Positions 35,727-44,710 of a DNA stretch of 64,000 nt are shown here, in pieces. The translations under genes and the position numbers were made by a program. The notes beneath the pieces are model-generated. The model ran no database searches, was not told the DNA's origin, and worked only from the letters and a program-made list of their open reading frames with translations. Where the stretch lies: positions 1 to 64,000 of the forward strand of contig JAKSJN010000002.1 of assembly GCA_024402135.1 (NCBI GenBank). The letters are read 5' to 3'. Source of the DNA: Bacteroidales bacterium. GTDB taxonomy: Bacteria; Bacteroidota; Bacteroidia; Bacteroidales; UBA932. The number at the start of each line of letters is the position of its first letter. The stretch's first letter is position 1.

Positions 35727-36578
35727 ATGATAAAAGACATCGCACACATCGCCCTGAACCCATTGGACATGGACAAGAGCGTAGAGTTCTTCCAGAACGT
35801 GTTCGGATGGAAGAAAGCATTCGAACTTAATCACGACAACGGTGATCCATGGATCGTTTACATGAAGATCTGCAAGGGACATTTCCTTGAGCTTTTCTAT
35901 GACGGAATCAACGACCGTGATTACGCCTTCGACTTCAAGAAGACCGGCTACAATCACCTTTGTGTCACCGTTGGTGATATACGCAAGACTCTTCAGGAAA
36001 TCTACGAGAAAGGCTATATCGACTCACCGGAGCCGGAAATCGAGAAGAGCAAGTGCAAGAACCTCTGGCTCTATGACCCTGACGGAAACGGCATCGAGCT
36101 CCAGGAATACACTCCGGAGTGCACCCAGATGCAGAGCAACGAAGCTCCATACGAGTTCGGCCGTGAGGGCTATGTCGGCATCGGACACGCATGCTTTGTA
36201 TGCAAGGATATCGAGGCTTCTCTCGATTTCTACTGCAACAAACTTGGCATGAAGCTCATCGGCATCCAGGACAACGACGAAGGCAAGCCTTGGCTCCACT
36301 ATGTCCGCATCGCTGACGGTATTTATCTTGAACTCATTCCTGACGGTCAGGGAGAGAATCCTAACCTCGGCTGGAACTCACGAGGCTTCAACCACCTCTG
36401 TGTAGAGACAGACAATCTCCTTGAGGACGTTGAACACCTCAGATCTATCGGCGTAGAGATCGACCAGGAGCCGAAGACCGCGGCAGACCTTAACTGGCAG
36501 GCGTGGATCCACGATCCTGACGGAAACAAGATCGAGCTCATGATGATACATCCGGATTCTCCACAGGCAAAGGCATAA
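35727..36578 (+). CDS. Tandem-domain VOC (glyoxalase/dioxygenase superfamily) protein
   Basis: A 283-aa cytoplasmic protein with two vicinal-oxygen-chelate domains in tandem. Domain 1 (about 1-130) begins IAHIALNPLDMDKSVEFFQNVFGW, repeats at YNHLCVTVGDI and ends GNGIELQEY. Domain 2 (about 148-278) begins GIGHACFVCKDIEASLDFYCNKLGM, repeats at FNHLCVETDN and ends GNKIELMMI. Each supplies His and Glu metal ligands. This is the layout of extradiol dioxygenases and two-domain glyoxalases; sugar-active VOC lyases are also possible. It lies 4 nt before a gene for a secreted VOC protein, so the pair act together. No substrate can be named. Confidence 0.85.
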   Translation: MIKDIAHIALNPLDMDKSVEFFQNVFGWKKAFELNHDNGDPWIVYMKICKGHFLELFYDGINDRDYAFDFKKTGYNHLCVTVGDIRKTLQEIYEKGYIDSPEPEIEKSKCKNLWLYDPDGNGIELQEYTPECTQMQSNEAPYEFGREGYVGIGHACFVCKDIEASLDFYCNKLGMKLIGIQDNDEGKPWLHYVRIADGIYLELIPDGQGENPNLGWNSRGFNHLCVETDNLLEDVEHLRSIGVEIDQEPKTAADLNWQAWIHDPDGNKIELMMIHPDSPQAKA

Positions 36579-36582
36579 AGAC

Positions 36583-37212
36583 ATGAAGAAGATTATTCTT
36601 ACAGGCATGATCGCGGCAATGGCATTCGCATCATGCACAAACAGCACTCCTTCTGCGATTGAAACCGTTGATCCGCTCCAGACAAGCGACCCAGAACTCT
36701 GGGCAGCACAGAACCAGAAACTTGAACTCAAGGCTGACAGAGGCGTGATGGAAAATCCACTTGACCTCAATGGCTTCATCCAGATCGCAATCATCGTGGA
36801 AGACATCGAGGCTGCAGCACGTGAGTGGTCACAGCTTCTCAATGTCCCAATGCCGGAAATCACCTATTTCCAAACAGTGGAGACAGCCTCTCCTGACGTG
36901 ATGTACTATGGAAAGAACTACAAGTTCGGACTGAAGCTTGCGTCAATCATGGCGCCCCAGGGATTCATCATCGAGCTTCATCAGATTCTTGACGACAACC
37001 CAAGCACCTATAACGAATTCATCAAGGAACACGGCTATGGTGTGCATCATCTTGGCTTCGCAGTCGGCGACCGTCGTGACGCAGTCGTGAACGAGCTTAT
37101 CGAGCGCGGTTATCCCAAGCGCGTCGAGCACTTCTATGACGGAGGGAGCTGGACCCTGATCGACAGTGAGCAGTCTCTTGGTGTCAACCTGAACATCAAG
37201 CCTCATATGTAG
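36583..37212 (+). CDS. VOC-fold lipoprotein
   Basis: A 209-aa lipoprotein (signal MKKIILTGMIAAMAFASC, Cys18) with a single VOC-like domain: FIQIAIIVEDIEAAAREWSQLLNV, GFIIELHQIL, then GVHHLGFAVGDRRDAVVNELIERGY. The motif layout fits Glyoxalase_4-type proteins. A lipidated VOC protein is unusual, since most are cytoplasmic; here it lies directly behind a cytoplasmic tandem VOC gene (4-nt gap) and ends in a terminator. The pair may process one compound on both sides of the membrane (inference). Confidence 0.82.
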   Translation: MKKIILTGMIAAMAFASCTNSTPSAIETVDPLQTSDPELWAAQNQKLELKADRGVMENPLDLNGFIQIAIIVEDIEAAAREWSQLLNVPMPEITYFQTVETASPDVMYYGKNYKFGLKLASIMAPQGFIIELHQILDDNPSTYNEFIKEHGYGVHHLGFAVGDRRDAVVNELIERGYPKRVEHFYDGGSWTLIDSEQSLGVNLNIKPHM

Positions 37213-37220
37213 AAAATGAT

Positions 37221-37252
37221 AAACGCCATCTCTTTTTCCGAGATGGCGTATA
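37221..37252. terminator. Hairpin terminator between VOC and 56-aa genes
   Basis: ACGCCATCTC (37223-37232) pairs perfectly with GAGATGGCGT (37240-37249) across a 7-nt loop, between the converging ends of the VOC lipoprotein gene and the small minus-strand gene. The T-tract is weak on both sides. Confidence 0.6.
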
Positions 37253-37263
37253 TTATCTTAGAA

Positions 37264-37434
37264 TCAGTCAGAGCCTGTACCGGCATTCTTTTCGCTGTAC
37301 TCACGGTTGAGTTCAGCGATTTCTTTTTTGCCGGCCACGTAGTCGTCGTAGAACTCGTCATATTCGCCATCAAGGGCTTCCTTCACGATGGCGATGCGCT
37401 CCATAGGAGTGGTATCTTTGATAAGTATGCTCAT
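37264..37434 (-). CDS. Small 56-aa acidic protein
   Basis: A short gene reading MSILIKDTTPMERIAIVKEALD, then GEYDEFYDDYVAGKKEIAELN and ending EKNAGTGSD. It is supported by a full -7 box (TATATTTG on the minus strand, 37456-37463) 21 nt upstream and a terminator hairpin directly downstream. It is acidic, probably helical, without Cys or membrane segments. I recognise the MERIxIVKEAL pattern as that of a small conserved protein of anaerobes but know no function. Confidence 0.75.
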   Translation of the reverse strand: MSILIKDTTPMERIAIVKEALDGEYDEFYDDYVAGKKEIAELNREYSEKNAGTGSD

Positions 37435-37455
37435 ATCAATGCCTGTTCTTTACGG

Positions 37456-37463
37456 CAAATATA
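37456..37463 (-). promoter_or_regulatory. -7 promoter box for the 56-aa gene
   Basis: Minus-strand TATATTTG, a full match, 21 nt before the ATG at 37434. Confidence 0.65.
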
Positions 37464-37474
37464 AGCCTATTTAT

Positions 37475-37482
37475 TATATTTA
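37475..37482 (+). promoter_or_regulatory. Possible -7 box for GH9 (TATATTTA)
   Basis: One mismatch to TAnnTTTG, 42 nt before the GH9 start (37525). Confidence 0.4.
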
Positions 37483-37524
37483 CGCAGTTTAGTCATTCCT
37501 TGAGTCATCCTAAAACATCAGTAT

Positions 37525-38949
37525 ATGAAACTCGGAAAGTCAATAGGAATAATCATAGGAGCCGGTGCATTGATTCTCGGAAGCGGGATGCTCAGCAGCT
37601 GCTCACAGAAACCGGAATATGCAAATGAATTCCGCACGGCAACACGTGCTTTCTATCTCTGGCGCTGCGGAATGCCAGTGGAAGACAACTACAACGGCAA
37701 TCACTACTATCATGATGCCTGCCATCTTGACGACGGATACAGCGCATACATGGATATGGATTCCGTGAAGCTTGACCCAAGGCTTCGTGAAGCATACGAT
37801 ATGGGACACGACGGCACAGGCGGCTGGCATGACGCCGGAGACTATGGCAAATATACTGTCAACGCAGGAATCACCGTCGGTTCACTTTTTTATGCATGGG
37901 ACCACTTCGGAGACAAGATCAACAAGATTGCCCTGGACCTTCCGGAAACAGCTCCTGGTTATCCTGAGTTCCTCAAGGAAATCAAGTGGGAGACTGACTT
38001 CCTCCTGAAGATGGAATATCCTGACGGCACAGGCCGTGTCGCTCACAAGCTCACACGAGTTGCATTCGCTCCATTCATCATGCCTGAGGAAGACGACGGC
38101 AAACGCTACTACACCGTATGGAGTTCGGCTGCCACAGCAGACTATGCGGCAATGATGGCCATGTCGGCACGCTATTTCGCTCCATACGACAAGCCGTACG
38201 CCCAGAAGTGTTACGATGCTGCAAACAGAAGCTACAATTTCCTCCTCGCCCATCCGGAGGACAAACGTCACATTCAGGGAGACTTCGAGACAGGAGCCTA
38301 TGGAACCTCAGATCCGGACGACAGACTTTGGGCTGCAGCAGAGATGTGGGAAACTACTGGAAATGACAGGATTCTCAAGAACCTCGAGGAACGCATCCGC
38401 AACGAACGCGACATAGTGGATAACGACTGGGACTGGGGAAATGTCGCAAACCTCGGTGTCTATACTTATGCACTCTCACAGCGCGAAGGACGTGATCCTG
38501 AGCTACTGGCAAAGGTAAAGGAAGCTATTATTGCCGATGCTGACAGTCTTGTCGCACGCGCCGCAAGAGACGAATACGGCCGCGCGATGCAGCGCTTCTA
38601 CTGGGGCTGCAACGGTACTGCAGCAAGACAGGCTATCAATATTCACGTTGCAGATATGATATCGCCAAATCCAGCGTACAAGGAAACCATCAAGGGTATC
38701 GCAAAGTATCTCCTTGGCAATAACGTTTATGGCCGCTCATTCGTTACCGGTCTTGGTGTCAACCCACCTATGCATCCTCACGACAGACGCAGCGGCGCCG
38801 ATGGCATTGACGATCCATGGCCGGGATATCTCGTCGGTGGAGGCCACAGCGCGACCGACTGGGTTGATGACCAGGAGGACTACAGCCGTAACGAGATTGC
38901 CATCAACTGGCAGGCCGGGCTCGTCTACCTGCTCGCCGCAACCCTTTAG
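37525..38949 (+). CDS. GH9 endoglucanase-type lipoprotein
   Basis: A 474-aa inverting glycosidase of family 9 with an (alpha/alpha)6 barrel, acting on beta-1,4-glucan or related glycans. A lipoprotein signal ends LSSC (Cys26). The catalytic base Asp is in GGWHDAGDYGKY (about 101-105), NPPMHPHDRRS is the conserved substrate/His block, and the general acid Glu is in SRNEIAINW (about 456). The Ig-like CelD_N domain common in front of GH9 is missing, so it is a bare catalytic unit, anchored at the membrane. It is not beside a SusCD pair; it may trim oligosaccharides already in the periplasm. Confidence 0.92.
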   Translation: MKLGKSIGIIIGAGALILGSGMLSSCSQKPEYANEFRTATRAFYLWRCGMPVEDNYNGNHYYHDACHLDDGYSAYMDMDSVKLDPRLREAYDMGHDGTGGWHDAGDYGKYTVNAGITVGSLFYAWDHFGDKINKIALDLPETAPGYPEFLKEIKWETDFLLKMEYPDGTGRVAHKLTRVAFAPFIMPEEDDGKRYYTVWSSAATADYAAMMAMSARYFAPYDKPYAQKCYDAANRSYNFLLAHPEDKRHIQGDFETGAYGTSDPDDRLWAAAEMWETTGNDRILKNLEERIRNERDIVDNDWDWGNVANLGVYTYALSQREGRDPELLAKVKEAIIADADSLVARAARDEYGRAMQRFYWGCNGTAARQAINIHVADMISPNPAYKETIKGIAKYLLGNNVYGRSFVTGLGVNPPMHPHDRRSGADGIDDPWPGYLVGGGHSATDWVDDQEDYSRNEIAINWQAGLVYLLAATL

Positions 38950-38994
38950 GTCTGACGGCTCTTATCGTTTGATTATTGAACCAACTCCAACCAA

Positions 38995-39855
38995 ATGAAC
39001 ATTATTCTTACTGACCTCCAGCTGGAAATCTTCCAGATACTGGCATTGATATGCTTCTGCAACTTCCTTTTCTGTTTCATTGTCGGAGAACTCACTCTCA
39101 ACAACAGCCAGATGGACAAGCTGTGGAGCATCCTGCCGCCAGTTTATGTCTGGGTAATCGCAGCAATGGGCGGAATGAGTCTCCGTCTCATTGTAATGGC
39201 CATTCTTGCCACAGTATGGGGTGCCAGACTGACCTACAACTTCGGAAGAAAGGGAGCATACTCCATCAAATTCTGGAGCGGAGAGGAAGATTACAGATGG
39301 AAGTTCCTCCGCGGCACCAAGTATTTCAAGTCCAGGGCCGTATGGGCTCTGTTCGACTTCCTGTTCATCTCCATCTACCAGAATGTGCTCGTATTGCTGA
39401 CCACACTTCCAGCTCTTGCTGCAGTGGACTCTGCAAATGCCTTTGGATGGGTGGACGTTCTCGCAGCTGTCCTGACCGCTTCATTCATCCTTCTCGAGAC
39501 CGTTGCAGACGAGCAGCAGTGGAAGTTCCAGACCACCAAGTGGAACATGATCAACTCAGGCAAAAAGCTCGAAGAGCTTCCTGAGCCATACAACAAAGGA
39601 TTCAACACCAAGGGCCTCTGGGCAATCAGCCGTCATCCGAACTATCTTGGAGAGCAGGGAACCTGGTGTTCATTCTACATCTTCAGCATCGGTGCCGGCG
39701 TCGGCATCCTGAACTGGAGCGTCATTGGCGCAGCATTGCTGGTGATGCTTTTCTTCGGAAGCGCTTGGCTCGGCGAGATGATCACCTCGTCCAAGTATCC
39801 TGCTTACGCAGAATACAAGAAGAAGGTCTCAAAGTTCATCCCGACAAGGTTCTAG
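38995..39855 (+). CDS. DUF1295 / steroid-reductase-like membrane protein
   Basis: A 286-aa integral membrane protein with about six to seven helices. It belongs to the DUF1295 family (related to 3-oxo-5-alpha-steroid reductases and isoprenylcysteine methyltransferases): ATVWGARLTYNFGRKGAYS and EEDYRWKFLRG in the first half, then GLWAISRHPNYLGEQGTW, GSAWLGEMITSSKYPAYAEYKKKVSKFIP in the C-terminal catalytic region, where the HPNY-E motif binds cofactor. It is probably a membrane reductase or methyltransferase on a lipid-like substrate. It starts 45 nt after the GH9 stop, so the two could be co-transcribed, though no shared function is obvious. Confidence 0.85.
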   Translation: MNIILTDLQLEIFQILALICFCNFLFCFIVGELTLNNSQMDKLWSILPPVYVWVIAAMGGMSLRLIVMAILATVWGARLTYNFGRKGAYSIKFWSGEEDYRWKFLRGTKYFKSRAVWALFDFLFISIYQNVLVLLTTLPALAAVDSANAFGWVDVLAAVLTASFILLETVADEQQWKFQTTKWNMINSGKKLEELPEPYNKGFNTKGLWAISRHPNYLGEQGTWCSFYIFSIGAGVGILNWSVIGAALLVMLFFGSAWLGEMITSSKYPAYAEYKKKVSKFIPTRF

Positions 39856-39873
39856 TGATCTTCCGTTGAAATA

Positions 39874-41601
39874 TCAGAACTTATAGATAGTCGCAGAACA
39901 TCCTGCGGCTATTATTTTGTCTTCTGTCTTGCCGGCCTTGTAACTCTGCTTCTTGCCTGTTCCTCCGATAACCTTTGGCTGGACGCCTTCGGTAGGGATG
40001 GCAGCAGATACCTGCTTTGCCGACGGATTGATGACGACGAGACAACGGGACTCCCCTTCTCCTCTCTGATAGATCATCGGATACGGCTGTTCGAGACTTG
40101 AGACAAGCTTCCAGTCAGCATCAGCGCCGAGCGCCTTGAATTCCTTTCTGAGCTCAAGGAGACGCTTGACATAGTTCAGAAGCGAGTTCGGGTCAGCCAG
40201 TTCAGACTCGACTGTTCTTCTTGATGGATCCGGATCCTGTGGAAGATACAGTTTTTCCGTTGCAGCGGTCGAGAAACCGGCATTCTCGGACGAGTCCCAA
40301 AGCATAGGGATGCGTGTGCCGCAACGGCCACCGCCACCCTCGACAGCCGGAACACCGGCGATATGCTTGAGACCGATCTCGTCACCATAGTACATGAATG
40401 GCACGCCCGGCATCGTCAGGAAGAAGGTCATCGCGACCTTGAGCTGGTCAGTGGAGGTACGGGCTCCATCACAGAGACGGTTGAAATCGTGATTGCCTGA
40501 AGGCATGCTTACATATCCCTTTCCCTTTACAGCCTCGTACTGGAACGTGTAGAGGTCATACCATGTCTTCAGTTCTCCCTTGCCTTCGAGATCGAAATAT
40601 GGATATACAGGACCGTTTCCGGCGCCACGTCCTCTCCTGTTGTAGAAGAATAGCGTAGAGTAGTTGTATGTGCCGTCATGGCAGAAGAAGTCGATGTTGA
40701 AATCAGCAGCAATCGACTGCGACGGATTGAACCATTCTGCGATCAAGAGATTCTCTGGATAGTTCTCGTGGAACCATTTTGCAAGATCTTCCTTCCAGAG
40801 CTTTATTGTCGCTGACTTGTCAAAGTCATTCTTGACCAGACTGGCTGCCATGTCCACTCTGAATCCATCAACGCCCTTATCCATCCAGAACTGCATTATG
40901 TTCTTGAGTTCTCTGCGCATCGCCATAGGTCCCGGAGCATCCACAGCCTGTTCCCATGGATGTTCAGGATCCGGATTCGCGAAGCCGAAGTTCAGTGCAG
41001 GCTGGGTGTCAAAGAAGTTCTTGATGTAATATGGACCACGCGGAGCATCTGACTTGACGAACTTGGAGATTATTCCGGCAGAAGAATTCATCAGCGCGTA
41101 ATAGTCCTGCGGGCCGTCAGATGCCGGCATCTCAGGCTTGAACGAAGGCCAGATATAATAGTCACTGTAGCGGAGATTTGCGGCTTCCTGGCTCTGTTTG
41201 AACCATTCGCTCTGGTCGGAAGAATGGCCGGCGACAAGGTCCAGAATCACCTTGATACCGAGAGAATGGGCCTTCTCGACAAGGTTGACGAGGTCTGTGT
41301 TGGTGCCGAAACGTGGGTCGACCTTGTAGAAGTCGATGACATCGTAACCGCCATCAGTCCAGCCGGACACAAATATCGGATTCATCCAGATAGCAGTCAC
41401 ACCAACCGACTTGATATATTCCAGACGCGAGGCAATGCCCGGCAGATCGCCGATACCATTGCCGTCGCTGTCCTGGAAAGAGGATGGATATATCTGATAA
41501 ACCACCGCATCACTCAGCCATGATGGCTGTCCTGGTTTCTGTGCTGATGCAACAAGCGACATGGCAGCTGCCAACGCTACAGTAAGAATTCTTCTGGTCA
41601 T
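39874..41601 (-). CDS. GH13 alpha-amylase-family glycosidase
   Basis: A 575-aa exported enzyme (signal MTRRILTVALAAAMSLVASA) of the alpha-amylase family. Residues: nucleophile Asp250 in GFRVDMA, acid/base Glu289 in AEWFN, stabilising Asp372 in SGNHDFNR. Conserved region I reads DLVAGHSS rather than the usual D-x-x-x-N-H, a variant seen in some GH13 groups. The N-terminal VYQIYPSSFQDSDGNGIGDLPGI is typical of oligo-1,6-glucosidase/alpha-glucosidase-like members. The C-terminal beta domain (CLVVINPSAKQVSAAIP) is complete. Starch- or malto-oligosaccharide hydrolysis in the periplasm is likely. ATG 41601 starts the signal; a further upstream ATG adds MIIET. Confidence 0.92.
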   Translation of the reverse strand: MTRRILTVALAAAMSLVASAQKPGQPSWLSDAVVYQIYPSSFQDSDGNGIGDLPGIASRLEYIKSVGVTAIWMNPIFVSGWTDGGYDVIDFYKVDPRFGTNTDLVNLVEKAHSLGIKVILDLVAGHSSDQSEWFKQSQEAANLRYSDYYIWPSFKPEMPASDGPQDYYALMNSSAGIISKFVKSDAPRGPYYIKNFFDTQPALNFGFANPDPEHPWEQAVDAPGPMAMRRELKNIMQFWMDKGVDGFRVDMAASLVKNDFDKSATIKLWKEDLAKWFHENYPENLLIAEWFNPSQSIAADFNIDFFCHDGTYNYSTLFFYNRRGRGAGNGPVYPYFDLEGKGELKTWYDLYTFQYEAVKGKGYVSMPSGNHDFNRLCDGARTSTDQLKVAMTFFLTMPGVPFMYYGDEIGLKHIAGVPAVEGGGGRCGTRIPMLWDSSENAGFSTAATEKLYLPQDPDPSRRTVESELADPNSLLNYVKRLLELRKEFKALGADADWKLVSSLEQPYPMIYQRGEGESRCLVVINPSAKQVSAAIPTEGVQPKVIGGTGKKQSYKAGKTEDKIIAAGCSATIYKF

Positions 41602-41686
41602 AGTTTCAATTATCAACGATGAAGGTAAATATAGTCATCGTGAGACTATATAACAAGCAATCCTTGGAGTTTATGATAATAATCAG

Positions 41687-41694
41687 TAAGTTTG
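41687..41694 (+). promoter_or_regulatory. -7 promoter box (TAAGTTTG)
   Basis: Full match 24 nt before the GNAT ATG at 41719, which also supports that start. Confidence 0.65.
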
Positions 41695-41718
41695 ATTGGT
41701 AAATGGAACATATCAGGA

Positions 41719-42261
41719 ATGCTCAGCATAAACAGACTTAATAGAGAATCACAGGACAGGCCAGAGGTCGAGAAACTGTACTTCAGCGCGTTCCCAGAGA
41801 TTGAACGCCATACCCTCGACGAATTGTTCGAAGGATGCGATACCGGCAAGGCTGAATGGCTTGTATTCAGGGATGGTGAAGAATTCATCGGACTAGCCTA
41901 TATGATCATCAATGACGGCATTGCATTCATCCTCTATCTCGCAGTGGAAGAAAGCCACCGAAACAGAGGATACGGATCGGCGATCCTCCGAGAGATTTCA
42001 AACCTGTACGAAGGCATGGAAGAGGTCCTTCTCATGGAAAGTCTGTACGAAGAATGTGACAACATGGATATCCGCAGACGTCGCAAGGGATTCTATATGA
42101 GAAACGGTTTCCATGATACAGGATACATCCAGTCGACATGCGAAGGTCAGGCATTGTTCGACATCCTGTCCACGCGGGAGGATTTCAGCACGGAAAGATG
42201 GCAGATTTTCAGCGACCACTACCCTATGGAATCCTATATGGACGGATATTACAAGGCATAA
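41719..42261 (+). CDS. GNAT-family N-acetyltransferase
   Basis: A protein of about 180 aa with a GNAT fold. WLVFRDGEEFIGLAYMIINDGIAFILYLAVEESHRNRGYGSAIL contains the beta4 strand and the acetyl-CoA pyrophosphate loop (R-N-R-G-Y-G-S). RRRRKGFYMRNGFHDTGY is the usual C-terminal YxxxGF element. The acceptor (protein, small amine or antibiotic) is unknown. ATG 41719 fits the upstream promoter. The gene is monocistronic and ends in a strong terminator. Confidence 0.88.
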   Translation: MLSINRLNRESQDRPEVEKLYFSAFPEIERHTLDELFEGCDTGKAEWLVFRDGEEFIGLAYMIINDGIAFILYLAVEESHRNRGYGSAILREISNLYEGMEEVLLMESLYEECDNMDIRRRRKGFYMRNGFHDTGYIQSTCEGQALFDILSTREDFSTERWQIFSDHYPMESYMDGYYKA

Positions 42262-42297
42262 AAGGGAGAGACTCATTTCGAATCTCTCCCCTTTTTA
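42260..42297 (+). terminator. Intrinsic terminator after GNAT gene
   Basis: AAAGGGAGAGA pairs with TCTCTCCCCTTT across a short loop and is followed by TTTTTA, beginning at the GNAT stop codon. Confidence 0.85.
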
Positions 42298-42301
42298 TTA
42301 C

Positions 42302-42445
<144 letters not shown>

Positions 42446-42490
42446 TTACGATTTCAAAGTATTGCGCTATATTATTCCAAAAAGGTAATG

Positions 42491-42498
42491 TATCTTTG
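42491..42498 (+). promoter_or_regulatory. -7 promoter box (TATCTTTG)
   Basis: Full match 19 nt before the helicase ATG at 42518. Confidence 0.65.
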
Positions 42499-42517
42499 CA
42501 ATATATACTAAACTGAT

Positions 42518-44671
42518 ATGGACCTCGGGACACTGAACGCAAGACAGAAAGAAGCCGTTACAACGACGGAAGGACGCATCCGCGTAGTTGCCGGCGCCGG
42601 TTCGGGAAAGACCAAGGCACTCTCCTACAGATACGCATATATCGTGAACGAGATCGGTATCGACCCCGCGAACATCCTCTGTCTGACTTTCACGAACAAG
42701 GCCGCCCAGGAGATGAAGAGCCGTATTTCGCAGCTTGTGCCTCCCGGATACGCGAACGATTTCGTCTGTACCATCCATGGCTTCTGCGTAAAGTTCCTTC
42801 GCGAAGAGATCCACAGACTCGGCTATCCAAAGAATTTCCAGATACTTGACGAAGACGACTGCAAAACTCTCGCCCGCCAGGTCCTGACCGAGAACAACAC
42901 CGAAAGAAGCGTAAAGACAGTCAGGGAGCTTCTTGAAAGGCTTGCCGGCCTCAAGGTAAAGGGACAGTATATAGGCGACTATCTTGTCCCTGCGACTCCG
43001 CTCACCATCAGGACCGAGCTGTCACATCCTGTCCAGCTGCTCTACAAGCAGAAAGACAAGATGGCGCTCGACTTCGACGACCTCGTATACTTCACAGCCT
43101 TCATTCTCCACACCTACGCCGATGTCAGGGAGAAATGGCAGGAAAGGATGAATTACGTGATGGTCGATGAAGCCCAGGACTGCAACAGCACGGACTGGGA
43201 CATAGTGGAGACTCTTGCAGCGCAGTGCGGCAACCTGTTCATCGTCGGCGATCCTGATCAGTCGATATATGAATGGCGAGGCGCCAAGCCTGACAAGTTC
43301 GTCGCTTTCAATCCAGAAACCGACATAATCCTGGATGAAAATTACCGTTCAACACCGGGAATCCTGGATGTCGCGAACTCCATCATCGTCAACAACCGCA
43401 ACAGAATCGACAAGAAGATGTTCACCCGCAGGGACGCAGGAGAGAGCATCATCCACTTCCATGCCGCAAACGAGAAGCAGGAATCCGAATGGGTATGCAC
43501 TGAAATCATGAAAAGAGTCGAGGGACAGGGATGCACCTACTCCGATTTCGCCGTCCTTTTCAGGGCCGCGCATCTGTCGCGGACCATTGAGCAGACCATG
43601 ATCCGGGCCGGTATTCCATACGTGATGTGGGGCGGCGTCCGTTTCTTCGAGAGAATGGAGGTCAAGGACTGCATCAGCTATCTAAGGCTTGTCGCGACCG
43701 ACGATGACCTGGCCTTCGAAAGAATCATCAACACGCCGTCGAGAAAGGTCGGGAAAGTGACTTTGGAACTGTTATCCTCATACGCATCCCAGGAAGGGAC
43801 GACCCTTTATCAGGCTCTCAAAAGCCATCTTGACGATCCGAAACTGGACAGACAGGCGTTGCATGCCTTCGTAGACCTTATCGAGGAATGCCGAAGAAAC
43901 ATGCAGCACAGCAGCGTCTGTGCAATGTTGGAGCATATTCTTGAGGTCACCGGTCTCAAGAAGGAATACCGCGACGACAACGACGAACAGCGTCTGGAGA
44001 ATATCACCGAGCTTGTGAATTCAATAAGGATGTACGAGTCCGAGCATATCGAATGGGAAACCCTTCCACTCTATGACTATCTCCAGGACATCGCTCTGTA
44101 TACCAACGCGGACTACCGCAAGGAGACCAACAAGGTCAAGCTCATGACCGTCCACCAGAGCAAGGGTCTTGAATTCCCGTATGTATTCATCATCGGACTT
44201 AGCGACGGTGTCTTTCCTAACGCAAGGAGCATACGCGAGAGGAAGAAAAACGCCCTGGAAGAGGAGCGCAGGCTGATGTATGTCGCGACCACCAGAGCCG
44301 AGAAATGTCTCTATATGACAGAATCCGAAGGCTACAACATGCAGGCACAGCAGGAAAAGCTGCCTTCACGATTCATTGCCGAAATAAAGCGCGACCTCTT
44401 CGTCACGGAGGGCGAGATGGACGTTGCCCTATGGCGAAAGCTCCAGGAGCAGATAAGCAGCGAAAATCTTGGCGAGGTAACTCAGCCGGACAAGCCGACA
44501 GCCGATTCAGCGTCGATCAAGGTCGGCTCAATCGTAAGCCACAAGGTCTTCGGCGAAGGCGAAGTCCTCGAGATTGATGACAATGGAACATGCAGGGTGC
44601 GTTTCGAAGGCGGAAAGATCCGTTTCCTCCGCTCCACGATGCTGGTGATGAAGAATAGAATACTGAACTGA
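42518..44671 (+). CDS. UvrD/PcrA-type superfamily 1 DNA helicase
   Basis: A 717-aa ATP-dependent 3'-5' DNA helicase. Q-motif LNARQKEAV, Walker A VVAGAGSGKT (about 23-32), motif Ia LTFTNKAAQEM, Walker B/II VMVDEAQDC, motif III VGDPDQSIYEWRGA, motif IV DENYRSTPGI, motif V LMTVHQSKGLEF and VI LMYVATTRAEKCLYM are all present in order. The last 50 residues (VGSIVSHKVFGEGEVLEI) form the Tudor-like C-terminal domain of PcrA. It is somewhat shorter than housekeeping UvrD but complete. It acts in DNA repair and replication restart. It has its own promoter. A second UvrD/PcrA may exist elsewhere in the genome. Confidence 0.93.
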   Translation: MDLGTLNARQKEAVTTTEGRIRVVAGAGSGKTKALSYRYAYIVNEIGIDPANILCLTFTNKAAQEMKSRISQLVPPGYANDFVCTIHGFCVKFLREEIHRLGYPKNFQILDEDDCKTLARQVLTENNTERSVKTVRELLERLAGLKVKGQYIGDYLVPATPLTIRTELSHPVQLLYKQKDKMALDFDDLVYFTAFILHTYADVREKWQERMNYVMVDEAQDCNSTDWDIVETLAAQCGNLFIVGDPDQSIYEWRGAKPDKFVAFNPETDIILDENYRSTPGILDVANSIIVNNRNRIDKKMFTRRDAGESIIHFHAANEKQESEWVCTEIMKRVEGQGCTYSDFAVLFRAAHLSRTIEQTMIRAGIPYVMWGGVRFFERMEVKDCISYLRLVATDDDLAFERIINTPSRKVGKVTLELLSSYASQEGTTLYQALKSHLDDPKLDRQALHAFVDLIEECRRNMQHSSVCAMLEHILEVTGLKKEYRDDNDEQRLENITELVNSIRMYESEHIEWETLPLYDYLQDIALYTNADYRKETNKVKLMTVHQSKGLEFPYVFIIGLSDGVFPNARSIRERKKNALEEERRLMYVATTRAEKCLYMTESEGYNMQAQQEKLPSRFIAEIKRDLFVTEGEMDVALWRKLQEQISSENLGEVTQPDKPTADSASIKVGSIVSHKVFGEGEVLEIDDNGTCRVRFEGGKIRFLRSTMLVMKNRILN

Positions 44672-44710
44672 CACCTATCATCTATTTCGTTAATCATAAA
44701 AAAGCTTCTT

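Noticed and set aside
35346..35957. 203-codon minus-strand frame across the metallophosphoesterase-VOC junction
   Set aside because: Overlaps two recognised plus-strand genes and a promoter; no motif.
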